From Antedon mediterranea (taxonomy: Eukaryota > Echinodermata > Crinoidea > Comatulida > Antedonidae): a DNA stretch of 64,000 nucleotides. Made by a program: the position numbers and the translations under genes. The notes under the pieces are model-generated. The model was not told where the DNA came from, did no database searches, and saw only the letters and a program-made list of their open reading frames with translations. Positions 36,211-51,100 of the stretch are shown here, piece after piece. Location of the stretch: assembly GCF_964355755.1 (NCBI RefSeq), contig NC_092676.1, positions 15,792,288 to 15,856,287 of the forward strand. Reading direction: 5' to 3'. How positions within the stretch are numbered: position 1 is the stretch's first letter; each line of letters opens with the position of its first letter.

Positions 36211-37783
36211 CTATAAATTGGTATCCTCCAATGTATTACAACACGTGCAGTTGTCATTGGAAAGCAATTCTCTATCAAATGCGTGTTCTCCATGTCCGGG
36301 ACCGACACGCTTGAATGATGTTACGTAATCAGCAAGTTGTTTAAGGACTTCAGTCTGCTCAGTAAGGCGTGTAGCTACAAACTGCATCAGCTAAAATAAA
36401 AAAAATCATATTGGTTAAATTTATTAAGCAAATGCAAATTCAGGAGGACGCAAGCAAACACCAATTCGAATAATCCATCGTTTGTTTGTCAAATCTCCTA
36501 AGGTTGGTTCTCACCTAGGACGCAACGCAAGGATGTAGACTCAACGCAAGCGAGTTGACCAATGACAAGCGATAGTTAATTCATCGCTTGTGATTGGTCA
36601 AATCCCTTACGCTGAGTTACGTCGTGTTGCGTCTCTAGTGGGAACCAAGCATTAAGCTTGGTTTCTAACGCGTGGTTCCCACTAGCGACGCAACACAAGG
36701 ACGTAACGCAACGCAAGTTAATTGACCAATCACAAGCGATGGCTTATTCGCTTGTGATTGCTAACTGTCTATAACTTCGCTTGTCATTGGTAAAAACGCT
36801 TGCGTTGCGTTTACGTCCTTGCGTTACGTTCTATTGGGAACCAAGCTTAATATATGACTAATCACAAGCTATTGGTTAATGCGAACTTTCGCTTGTCATT
36901 AGTCAACTCGCTTGCGTTGCGTCTAGGCTTTTATTTAGCCTGAATGGTGAATACAGTCACTGATCACGATGGAGCTGCCAAAACTGAAAGAACAAGACAA
37001 AATGTGTCAAAAGCGTACTTACATGTGTGTCAGTATGTTTTACTGCTGTCTTATGAATGTCAATCCATGATTGATTAATATGCCTCTGAAGATCAACTGC
37101 AGAGTTCATAGCGTCCAAAGCTGTACCCCATTCATCTTTGACGGGTTTCTATGATAAAAACATTGTTAATAAATAATTAACAGATACATACAGGTTGGTC
37201 CCACTACACAATAGCGTACGGTACGTATCGCATTTATGTTTAGGCGCCACAATCTCCATTACTCTTAATGCCCATGAATCGAATTGGGCTGAGCACATAA
37301 TTTGTTGATGACGTGACGGCGGTCTTGCAACTTCTCACAAAAAAAAAAAATGGGGAAACGTTTTAATCGGCCACATAAAGTTTAATCTTTAATATAACAA
37401 TGATAAAAATGGCGAGCGATTTGTTCTATATTTCACTTACACTGATTTCGTTTAATACCACTCTGCCCCCTCGTTTATTTTGGTATTTCATAAGCTTCAT
37501 TGCATTTTCTCTTTTCTCACTCGAGTTGTTTTTGAAAAATGTAAAGCAGCCTTTTAATGCTACGTCATCACGGTCAAAATGAAATGCCTGGAAAAACAAA
37601 CGTGTGCATAGATAACATGGTGCACATGGTATTTGCCTGAAACTACTACAGTATAGGAGAGGCAATAACGGATATCAAACTTACTAATGATAAATATGTA
37701 TATGCGGCGTAAATGTCCAAGTTGATATGTTTATTGATAGCAGATTCTTCATCCTCGTGATAATTCTGTCGACAGAGAGACAT
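36211..37783 (-). CDS. Ferritin paralogue that has lost the ferroxidase centre (L-like), 4 exons, 183 aa
   Basis: Exons on the minus strand: 37783-37685, 37587-37441, 37148-37023 and 36390-36211. Sizes of the first three (99, 147 and 126 nt) and all phases equal those of the ferritin gene next door, so the two are tandem duplicates. It begins [19 protein letters not shown]. Compared with its neighbour, E23 is D ([13 protein letters not shown]), E58 is K and H61 is N ([11 protein letters not shown]), and E103 is Q (DLQRHINQS); E57, Y30 and the helix-D Gln remain. EKRE at this place is also the sequence of vertebrate ferritin light chain. The tail is longer and Cys-bearing ([15 protein letters not shown]). 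I infer that it co-assembles with the H-type subunit and helps nucleation or lacks iron oxidation by itself. The frame is intact and splice sites are good, so it is not an obvious pseudogene. Confidence 0.92.
36503..36925. repeat. Nest of foldback (MITE-like) elements between ferritin exons 3 and 4
   Basis: Two to three adjoining copies read GGTTCCCACTAG, then GACGCAACGCAAGGA, GCGAGTTGACCAATGACAAG and the inverse TCGCTTGTGATTGGTCAA, closing with TTGCGTCTCTAGTGGGAACC. Approximate copies are 36503-36655, 36658-36850 and a partial one at 36851-36925. Diverged relatives occur at 8626-8766 and in part near 44172-44265. The repeated CCAAT words could bind host factors, but nothing here shows that they do. 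Confidence 0.8.
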
Positions 37784-38984
37784 TTCCTTACCCGGCCTGA
37801 CCAAACTGAAATACGTCTTGTCAAATGTATGAAATACAGAATACACCACGTCTCACTCCGTAATTTTGAATGTTTTCTCCTCAGCTGCATACACAGTTCA
37901 CATGCAAATGAGGGGTTTTTGAATACTTAAAAGAACAGAGACGATAAATACTGTTCGTCACGATAATCGATTGCTAAACTATTATTTTTTTCTTTTACTT
38001 TATTAATTGTCAAGTGTATGAGTTTTTCTGGTTGTAAATTTAAATATAATTTTTTTTTGGTTTGTGGTCGTGATACAACATGATTGAATTATTCAAAACT
38101 ATATAACTTTAGTGTTAGTGTCGTAGAACAGTATTAAAACCTTATTTTAATATATGACTAATTAAATGTACGAGCATGCGTTTCAGTATAAACGAGCGCT
38201 GTGATGGATATATTATTAAATGAGAGGCAACAATGTTGACAATAATATAATGATGATGTTGCCTCTCGTTTTTATGTTTATTATTAAATGAAAGCAGACA
38301 TAATTAGTTAAGAGTTAACTAATGGTGAATAATATACAGTACATAAATAATGGGATCGATATTTCGGTGTGTAGGTGTTTCTGTACTGTTGTGAGGCCTA
38401 TTGAAAGTATAAGCACATACTTACATCGAAAACAAAGCTTAACACTCTTACATTCCTTCCTTGTGGTAAAGAGATTAAGTGTATGCGAGATGAAATATGA
38501 GTTTTAATATTCTGAATTCGATAAATTTAGAAAGTCCGGCGTGTTCTGCCAGTTGCGCCAGCACCGTGTAATGAGTAACCGGCAAACAATGACGTAATAG
38601 CAATAACATAGCTCGTCCTTATACCAATGACGTAACACCCGAAAAATTACATTTTCAAATGTGACCCAACAGAAAAAGAAACATAATTTTGGCGTGTATT
38701 TAACATAGAATTACTGTGATAGAGCATCTTCCCTCTCTGAAATGTGTAGCTATGTCAGACAAGGGACACAGGGAGTGTGAATGATCGAATATGCGATTTC
38801 TCTTTACATAACCGAATGTAATTTAGTGTTCTGTATTTGCCTTTAATTGCTGCGCATGCGTCCGGGAAAATTGCGTCTAGTGTATTGTAATGAATGCGTG
38901 CGTCAATAGCCAACACAGTTAAATGAGTCTTTACTGCTCATGCATCAGCGATATAAATATATAAAAAAGACTGAACATTGGTTA
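37784..38984. other. Spacer upstream of the second ferritin
   Basis: No TATA box was found close to the minus-strand start at 37783. An ATTTGCAT octamer lies near 37902-37909 and could be a promoter element. The rest has short frames without exon signals, and a hairpin is listed separately. Confidence 0.4.
38222..38271. repeat. Hairpin GAGAGGCAACA / TGTTGCCTCTC
   Basis: Two perfectly complementary 11-bp arms lie around an about 25-nt AT-rich loop. TATTATTAAATGA occurs on both sides as a direct repeat, suggesting a tiny mobile insertion or a structured transcript. Confidence 0.6.
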
Positions 38985-39525
38985 AGTTCAGAAAGTACTT
39001 TGAAAGAAGAATCTACTTCCTACGTAGACTTAAATCATTTGGTATAAACTCTGAAATAATGTCGTCCTTCTATAGGTCAGTTATAGAGAGTGTAATAACG
39101 TATTCTTTAACGGTATGCCGAAAATGAAAAGCGTGACCTAAATAGAATAGTCAAGACCGCATCGCGTATAATTGGATCTACACAACTGCCTTTGGAGAAC
39201 ATATTTTCGGATCGTCTTCTGAAAAAGGCAGTGGCTATCAAAGATGATCAATTTCATCCGGCCTCTAGTATGTTCCAGTTGATGCGCAGCGGTCGGCGAT
39301 TTCGTTCTATTAAGGCCAATAAGGCACGATTTACAAATAGTTTCTTTCCCGGATCTATTAGAGCCTTAAATATGATGTAGACACTTTTTTTTTGTAATGT
39401 TTTTGTTTTTGAGTTCGTGTTGTGTCCGTTGGATATTGTGCTCCGCCAACAGAGCAAACAGAATTTCTATGTTTTTCCTAAAACAAATGATAATAAATGA
39501 TACTTGACTTGACTTGAACTATTTT
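38985..39525 (+). mobile_element. 3' end of a second type of non-LTR retrotransposon
   Basis: The frame reads RIYFLRRLKSFGINSEIMS, SFYRSVIESVITYS and then, after a shift near 39118, NRIVKTASRIIGSTQLPL, FSDRLLKKAVAI and SGRRFRSIKANKARFTNSF before a stop at 39380. This is the C-terminal domain that follows reverse transcriptase in CR1/L2/Rex1-type elements. The copy ends in an ACTTG tandem near 39502-39518. It is 5'-truncated and frameshifted, and differs in sequence and tail from the LINE at 6260. Confidence 0.75.
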
Positions 39526-39828
39526 ACATTCACACTTTTTAATTTTCCATTATTAATTTTATTACAGCATCGTATTCCGTTCCGTGAAACAAAACAAAGT
39601 GTGAAATGTAATTTGGCCCTGCTTGGACACGCCATTGCCTTTCAATTGGCCATAGGCCTAATCTCCATTTTTATTCAATTATATTTATCGATCACATTAT
39701 GAAAAGAATTAGAAAATATTTATATATGCATATCTCTCATCAACTTTCATAACAATGCTAACATTAAATATCAATTAAAGGTTGCAATATAATAAAGTTT
39801 AATTCTACAATATTCTGATGAGTTCATT

Positions 39829-43705
<3,877 letters not shown>

Positions 43706-43799
43706 TGTTGCGAACGACGATCACTCGATATACTATTTAATTGTATATCGACGATATTGTCATTAGAAATGTGTAGATTAATGGATTCGTCCACTTATG

Positions 43800-44172
43800 T
43801 TGTTACCGTTACGCCCCAGGGTGTTTATTGTTCTGGAGTAGGGCGTTTATTCGAGGAAGGCGTTTATTTTTTGGGGTAAAAAATGGTAGCTTGTATAACA
43901 AATAAATATGAAAAAATACAACACAATTAATAATAATAATAATACAGTCAAAATACTTGGTCGATCAATTGTAGATCATGGAATGATTTCTACTACAAAT
44001 AAAAATGTGTTATAATAAATTACTGTATATGCATGCGGCGAGGCGTTTATTTGAAAAAAAAAAAATAAAGGCCCGGGCCGTTTATTTGAGGAGGAGTTTA
44101 TTCCAAACGATGTTATGGGGGGTGGGGGGGGGGGGGGGTGAACGTTTATTCGAGAGAGGCGTTTATTATTAA
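43800..44172 (+). repeat. Dispersed repeat with GGCGTTTATTCGAGG motifs, copy 2
   Basis: Many GGCGTTTATTCGAGG-like words. It aligns with the reverse complement of 9999-10345 through GTAGATC, AAATGTGTT, ATATGCATG and TTATTCCAAA. A pure G run lies near 44116-44137. A partial foldback relative of the 36503 family (TGATTGGTTAAATTATCTGC and TTCTTGCGTTGCGG) abuts it at 44172-44265. Confidence 0.7.
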
Positions 44173-44265
44173 GCTAGGTTCGCACGCAGACAGTTCGAGT
44201 GTGCGTCGTGATTGGTTAAATTATCTGCATTCGTCGTCATTCTTGCGTTGCGGAATGTAGCTAGA

Positions 44266-45147
44266 ACACATCATAAAATAACTCTAATGTTGCTATAAAA
44301 ATTTGTATAAACCTTGAATATCCCTACAAACATGTTACTTCTGTACTAAAACAAACCATTGGGGTAAAAAACACACAGATGTTTACGTTTAGGTTTAAAA
44401 ATATATATTTAATAACCACGGATGTAGTTATTTATATACATTCTTTCTGTCATAATTGATGAGAAAAAGCAAGAAATGGATCATATAATAGGCTTACTTA
44501 GAGAATTTCAGATTTTGTTCACCATTTCAGGTAATACGCTCATTCCATGTTGATGCGAAACTAACTCCATGTTGAGTCACTACAATTTTTAAAATAAAAT
44601 CGCTTTACTTGAAGTGTTCTTTTATTTATGAAGATTTCAATTGATTAATTTAGGCCTATATTTAATTACCTTAGAAATCCGCCTATTTTGTACTTCCGCC
44701 GCGATGATTCGAGTGTGATCTCGTATCGCGACGGAAGTATGTTTTTAGATAGATATTTGGATAGATAGGCCTATACGTACTAATTTGGACAAAACACATT
44801 TAAATTAACTTTAGATCGTTTGTACGATTTTTATTAATTAATGGCAAGACGTGGAATCGTTGAAAAAATGGAATTAGCCTAGATGAGTTCCAGTTGCCTG
44901 TCGATGTTTCGTAATGGTATCGCTGCCTTTTTAGCCTAAATAAATAACTAGGCCTAGCTAGGCGCGCTTTGAGCGGGTACAAATAATGACATTTGAAACC
45001 TAGTTGAACATAACCTTTCATCATTCACCTCATGTCATTATGTGTACCAACACTCATAAACATTTCATTATTTGAATAATAATTATAATTTCGTAATCTT
45101 TCAATGAAATAGAAAGTAGGCCTACAGTGTATTGATTTTGAATTTGT
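44266..45147. other. Spacer before the tail exon of the Ashwin-like gene
   Basis: No exon was found. It contains a small palindrome at about 44692-44738 (CTTCCGCCGCGAT... and ATCGCGACGGAAG) and AGGCCTA words. Confidence 0.4.
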
Positions 45148-48100
45148 TTACTTTCTGCTATAATAGAAAAATAGACATAATAATAATAATCCGATTAACA
45201 TTAACAATAGGCCTATAATCATGTTGTTGTCAATACGAGGTTTCTTCTTTGAGGCACTCTCGCCGTCCAACTTCTGAAATAGAATGAAATATTGAGTGTT
45301 CATGTGGAATTTTTAAAAAACGAAATGCGTTTACCTACATATATGTACCAACATTCAGTGCATACAAGAAGTTATTAGGTGATAATGACTATGATAGTGA
45401 CGATGGTGATGATGAGTGTGATAGTGACGATGGTGATAATTAGTGTGATAATGGTGATAATGAGTGTGATAGTGACGATGGTGATAATGAGTGTGATAGT
45501 GACGGATGGTGATAATGAGTGTGGTAGTGACGATGGTGATAATGAGTGTGATAGTGACGATGGTGATAATGAATGTGGTAGTGACGATGGTGATAATGAG
45601 TATGATATTGACGATGGTGATAATGAGTATGATATTGACGATGGTGATAATGAGTGTGATAGTGACGATGGTGATAATGTGTGTGGTAGTGACGATGGTG
45701 ATAATGTGTGTGGTAGTGACAATGGTGATAATGAATATGATATTGACGATGGTGATAATGAGTGTGATAGTGACGATGGTGATAATGGGTGTGATAGTGA
45801 CAATGGTGATAATGAATATGATAGTGACGATGGTGATAATGAGTGTGATAGTGACGATGGTGATAATGTGTGTGGTAGTGACGATGGTGATAATGTGTGT
45901 GGTAGTGACAATGGTGATAATGAATATGATATTGACGATGGTGATAATGAGTGTGATAGTGACGATGGTGATAATGGGTGTGATAGTGACAATGGTGATA
46001 ATGAATATGATAGTGACGATGGTGATAATGGGTGTGATAGTGACAATGGTGATAATGAATATGATAGTGACGATGGTGATAATGACTATGATAGTGACAA
46101 TGGTGATAATGAGTGTGATAGTGACGATGGTGATAATGAGTGTGATAGTGACGATGGTGATAATGTGTGTGGTAGTGACGATGGTGATAATGAATATGAT
46201 AGTGACGATGGTGATAATGACTATGATAGTGACAATGGTGATAATGACGATGGTGATAATGAGTATGATAGTGACGATGGTGATAATAAGTGTGGTAGTG
46301 CCGATGGTGATAATGAGTATGATAGTGACGATGGTGATAATGAGTGTAATAGTGACGATGGTGATAATGTGTGTGGTAGTGACGATGGTGATAATGTGTG
46401 TGGTAGTGACAATGGTGATAATGAATATGATATTGACAATGGTGATAATGAATATGATAGTGATGATGGTGATAATGAGTGTGATAATGACAATGATGAT
46501 AATGAGTGTGGTAGTGACGATGGTGGTAATGTAATATGATAGTGACGATGGTGATAATGACTATGATAGTGACAATGGTGATAATGACGATGGTGATAAT
46601 GAGTATGATAGTGACAATGGTGATAATGACGATGGTGATAATGACTATGATAGTGACAATGGTGATAGTGACGATGGTGATAATGAGTGTGATAGTGAGG
46701 ATGGTGATAATGAGTGTGATAGTGACAGAGGGTGATAATGAGTGTGTTAGTGGCAATGGTGATAATAAGTGTGGTAGTGGCGATGGTGATGATGAATATG
46801 ATATTGACAATGGTGATAATGAGTGTGATAGTGACGATGGTGATAATGTGTGTGGTAGTGACGATGGTGATAATGTGTGTGGTAGTGACAATGGTGATAA
46901 TGAATATGATATTGACAATGGTGATAATGAGTGTGATAGTGACGATGGTGATAATGACTATGATAGTGACAATGGTGATAATGACGATGGTGATAATGAG
47001 TATGATAGTGACGATGGTAATGAATGATAGTGACTATGATGATAATGACTATGATAGTGACGATGGTGATAATAAGTGTGGTAGTGCCGATGGTGATAAT
47101 GAGTATGATAGTGACGATGGTGATAATGAGTGTGATAGTGACGATGGTGATAATGAGTGTGATAGTGACGATGGTGATAATGAGTGTGATAGTAACGATG
47201 GTGATAATGAGTATGATAGTGACGATGGTGATGATGAGTGTGATAGTGACGGATGGTGATAATGAGTGTAATAGTGACGGATGGTGATAATGAGTGTGGT
47301 AGTGACGATGGTGATAATGAGTGTGATAGTGACGGATGGTGATAATGAGTGTAATAGTGACGGATGGTGATAATGAGTGTGGTAGTGACGATGGTGGTAA
47401 TGTAATATGATAGTTACGATGGTGATAATGTGTGTGATAGTGACGATGGTGATAATGAATATGATAGTGATGATGGTGATAATGAGTGTGATAATGACAA
47501 TGATGATAATGAGTGTGGTAGTGACGATGGTGGTAATGTAATATGATAGTGACGATGGTGATAATGAGTGTGATAGTGACGGATGGTGATAATGAGTGTG
47601 GTAGTGACGATGGTGGTAATGTAATATGATAGTGACGATGGTGATAATGAGTGTGGTAATGACGATGGTGATAATGTGTGTGATAGTGACGATGGTGATA
47701 ATGAATATGATAGTGACGATGGTGATAATGAGTGTGATAGTGACGATGGTGATGATGAGTATGATAGTGACGATAGTGATAATGACTATAATAGTGACTC
47801 TTGAAAAAATTTCATTTAGCTTCGATTTTGTATAGATGACAAATTTCGTTTTTGTAAAAGCACAAGTTAACGGAGTACTTACTCGAACGTTTCGATCTCT
47901 ATCGTTCGAGTAAGTACTCCGTTAACTTGTGCTTTTACAAAAACGAAATTTGTCATCTATACAAAATCGAAGCTAAATGAAATTTTTTCAAGATTTAAGA
48001 GAAAAATATGGTCAAGAAACCATCAACATCGTACGCAAACAGGAAAATATCGCGAAGAAAATTTCACGGCAGAGAAATCACCGGGTATTCTCCCTTCATT

Positions 48101-51100
48101 GTAAGCGGTTGGACATTACCCCTCCGAGCCTGAAATTATATCGACCGATCAAATCGTCTAAAGCAGAGGAAATAATAAAACATGCAGAAAGACAGCTTTT
48201 ACGTGAGAGAATAAGAATCACCACCAACAAAATCACACAGTTAGAACAGGGGTGGCGCCAGGATCTTCCCGACGCGGGGGCTACATTCCCCGACGAGGGG
48301 GCTATGCGAGCGAAGCGAGCATCACTAGGCTGGGGGCCAGGGGGCCGCCAAGGACCCCCGGTGGGGGTCCAGGGGGCGAAGCCCCCGTAAGCAACGCGTT
48401 CTAGCGTCATTTGAGGTCATTTTAATCAGATTTAGGGTAGCCATTTTTTCCATTTTTTATAATGCATAAATAAAATACTGCGTGCAAAAAAACGATGCGC
48501 GATGACTGTTTCAATCCATATTTTTCAATTTAAAAAATAAAAGTTCAAAGAAAATTTAGAAAAATAGAGTTGGAGGTCCCGGAAATTGAACTTATTATAC
48601 TTCAAAACATGAAACAAAATATATAAGTCCCTATCATGGTTGTGACTGAGCTAAGAAATGTTTGAAAAATAGAGATGTTAGGTCCCGGAAAATGCACTTC
48701 TTGTACTTCGAAATATGACCAGCTTTATTGTTGGGGCTGAGCTAAGAAACTGTTTAAAACTAGAGCTGCAGGTCTTCAAAAAATAGCATTTTATACTTTG
48801 GAAACATCAGGCCTAGAGGCTTAAAAAACGCAAGCGTAGACCTTTTTCAGTCAGGGAAATAAGTTTATTCCTCCCAAGTGTATGCGTGCGTACCATCTGG
48901 ACTTCCGAGTGGTGAGAAATTCATGACATACAGGACATTGAAAATGTAATAACTTAGCTATAATAAGATGTTGGCTAAGCGAAAATGGCATGTTTTTTTG
49001 TTTAGTAATGGATGAAAATTTTATTTTAGGTATCCCACGGTAAAGAAGGTTACTTGTAAATTAAAAAATTTGTGAACATACGAACAATTAACATAATTCG
49101 TTTTTGCTGCTGTAGTGTAGCGTACGTCGACGCAGTACACGACGTAACCGTCAGTAAACTTCGCCTGGAAAATAACTACAGTACACATTTTTGTCTCTGG
49201 ATGGAACATGATATCACGCGTCTCGACCCAACGTTGAACGATTCGTACAAAGGGATACCGACAGACAAGTGCGAACCTAGCTATTGTTTAGGAGTAAGTT
49301 AGATCGCTGGCAATAATGAATGCATATAAAGTGCATAATATCACTCTGACGTACTCTCACGGTCAATGAAACGTCGCGGTTTTCTAGGCGCTGAAGGTAG
49401 CTACGAAGTGAACGCGAACGCTTTTTACTGTATATTATAATTTATTCCCCGACAAAAAGTACCCGTGTTCCCTTCGGTAACCGTCGGTAAACTTCGCCTG
49501 GAAAATAACTACATTACACATTTTGGTCCCTGGATGGAACTTGATATCACGCGTGTTGACCCAACGTTGAACGATTCGTACAAAGGGATACCGCCAGACA
49601 AGTGCGTACCTAGCTAATGTTTAGTAGTAAGTTAGATCGCTGGCAATAAATGAATGCATAAAAGTGCATAATAGCCCTCTGACGTACTCTCACGGTCAAT
49701 GGAACGTGGTTTTCTAGGCGCTGAAGCTATATGAAGTGAACGCGAACATTTTTTACTGTATATTATATTCCCCGACAAAAAGTACCCGTGTTCCCCGACG
49801 GGGGGGCTAGGCTCCCCGACGAGGGGGCTAGAGCCCCCGTAGCCCCCCCGCTGGCGCCACCACTGAGTTAGAAGGCAAAAAGAAAGATTTAAATGAGGAA
49901 ATCGTATCGCTAATTCCCAACGGAGGGGACATCACCAATGTATGTAATCACGTAAACAAAGTGTGTGAAGCGGAATTCTTAAAATGCCGATCACGACAAC
50001 AAAACAAACTGTTGTGGTGGAAAAACAAAGCAGAAAACGCAGCTAGAGATTTACATCAAGAACAGGATTTATCCGGTAAGATCTTAAGAGAAAAATGGGT
50101 GGTAAATCTGTCTAGTAAGTTGGTTAGTGAAGACGAAATATCAGCATTACAAAGGGGATTGAACTATGCGGCGAGCCCACGATCCATGCCCATTGACGAT
50201 CTCATAGTAGCGGCTGAAAAAGCGGCTGATCTTGTCCCCCTGGAAGAACAAGACACCGTTCGCAGTAAAATTGTAGCTATTGTAAAATCTACCACTCTAC
50301 CACCTTCAAATTTAACCCCCAAAGAACGAAAGGCCATAAACAACTTGAAGAAAGATAAATCTATTCTTATTCTCCCAGCGGATAAAGGTAGATCTACTGT
50401 CATCCTAAATACTAATGATTACAAAGATAAAGTGGGAACCATGGTGAGCGACACTAATGTTTACGAACTGCTAAAACGTAATCCAACACAAAACTATAAA
50501 CGAAAAGTGGTCAACATCATAGGCAGGTTGTTCAAAGAAAAGAAAATCAACTACAGAGAGAAAGAATGGCTGTTTCCCACGGCTGAAATTGTACCTAGGT
50601 TGTATTGTCTTCCGAAGATACATAAACCAAATTGGCCATTAAGACCTATAGTAGATAACATCAACACCGTTTTTTACACCGTTGCACAATTCCTCACCAA
50701 AATCCTGGGTCCGCTTGTCGGAAACACAGAACATCATGTAACTTACTCAGGAGAGTTGGCGAGTGAACTAAAAGAAATAATAGTCAAACCAAGTGAAACA
50801 TTTGTCTCGTTTGACGTAGTATCTCTGTTTACAAAAACACCAGTAGAAGAGGCCCTCAAAGTTGTCGAAAATCGCCTAACAACAGATCCGACACTTCTGG
50901 ATAGAACTAAACTACATGTGACAGACATAATGGAGCTCCTCGGTTTAATTGTGAACAAAACCTATTTCTCGTTCAATGGTAACATTTATAGGCAAATACA
51001 AGGCATTGCTATGGGAAGCCCAATAAGTCCTATATTGGCGAACTTGTATCTAGAGTGGCTCGAACATCAAGCCATAAACACGGCACCCACTAACATCAAG

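Noticed and set aside
45375-47835. Many long frames (up to 492 aa) on both strands, acidic, Met/Val/Ile, Ser/Leu or His/Tyr-rich
   Set aside because: They are translations of a 27-bp tandem repeat in every register. They overlap on both strands, lack exon signals and are broken by 28-bp variants.
48096-49302. Frames inside the hAT-type element, including a Pro/Gly-rich one
   Set aside because: No transposase motif, and they cross GC-rich subterminal repeats and the internal duplication.
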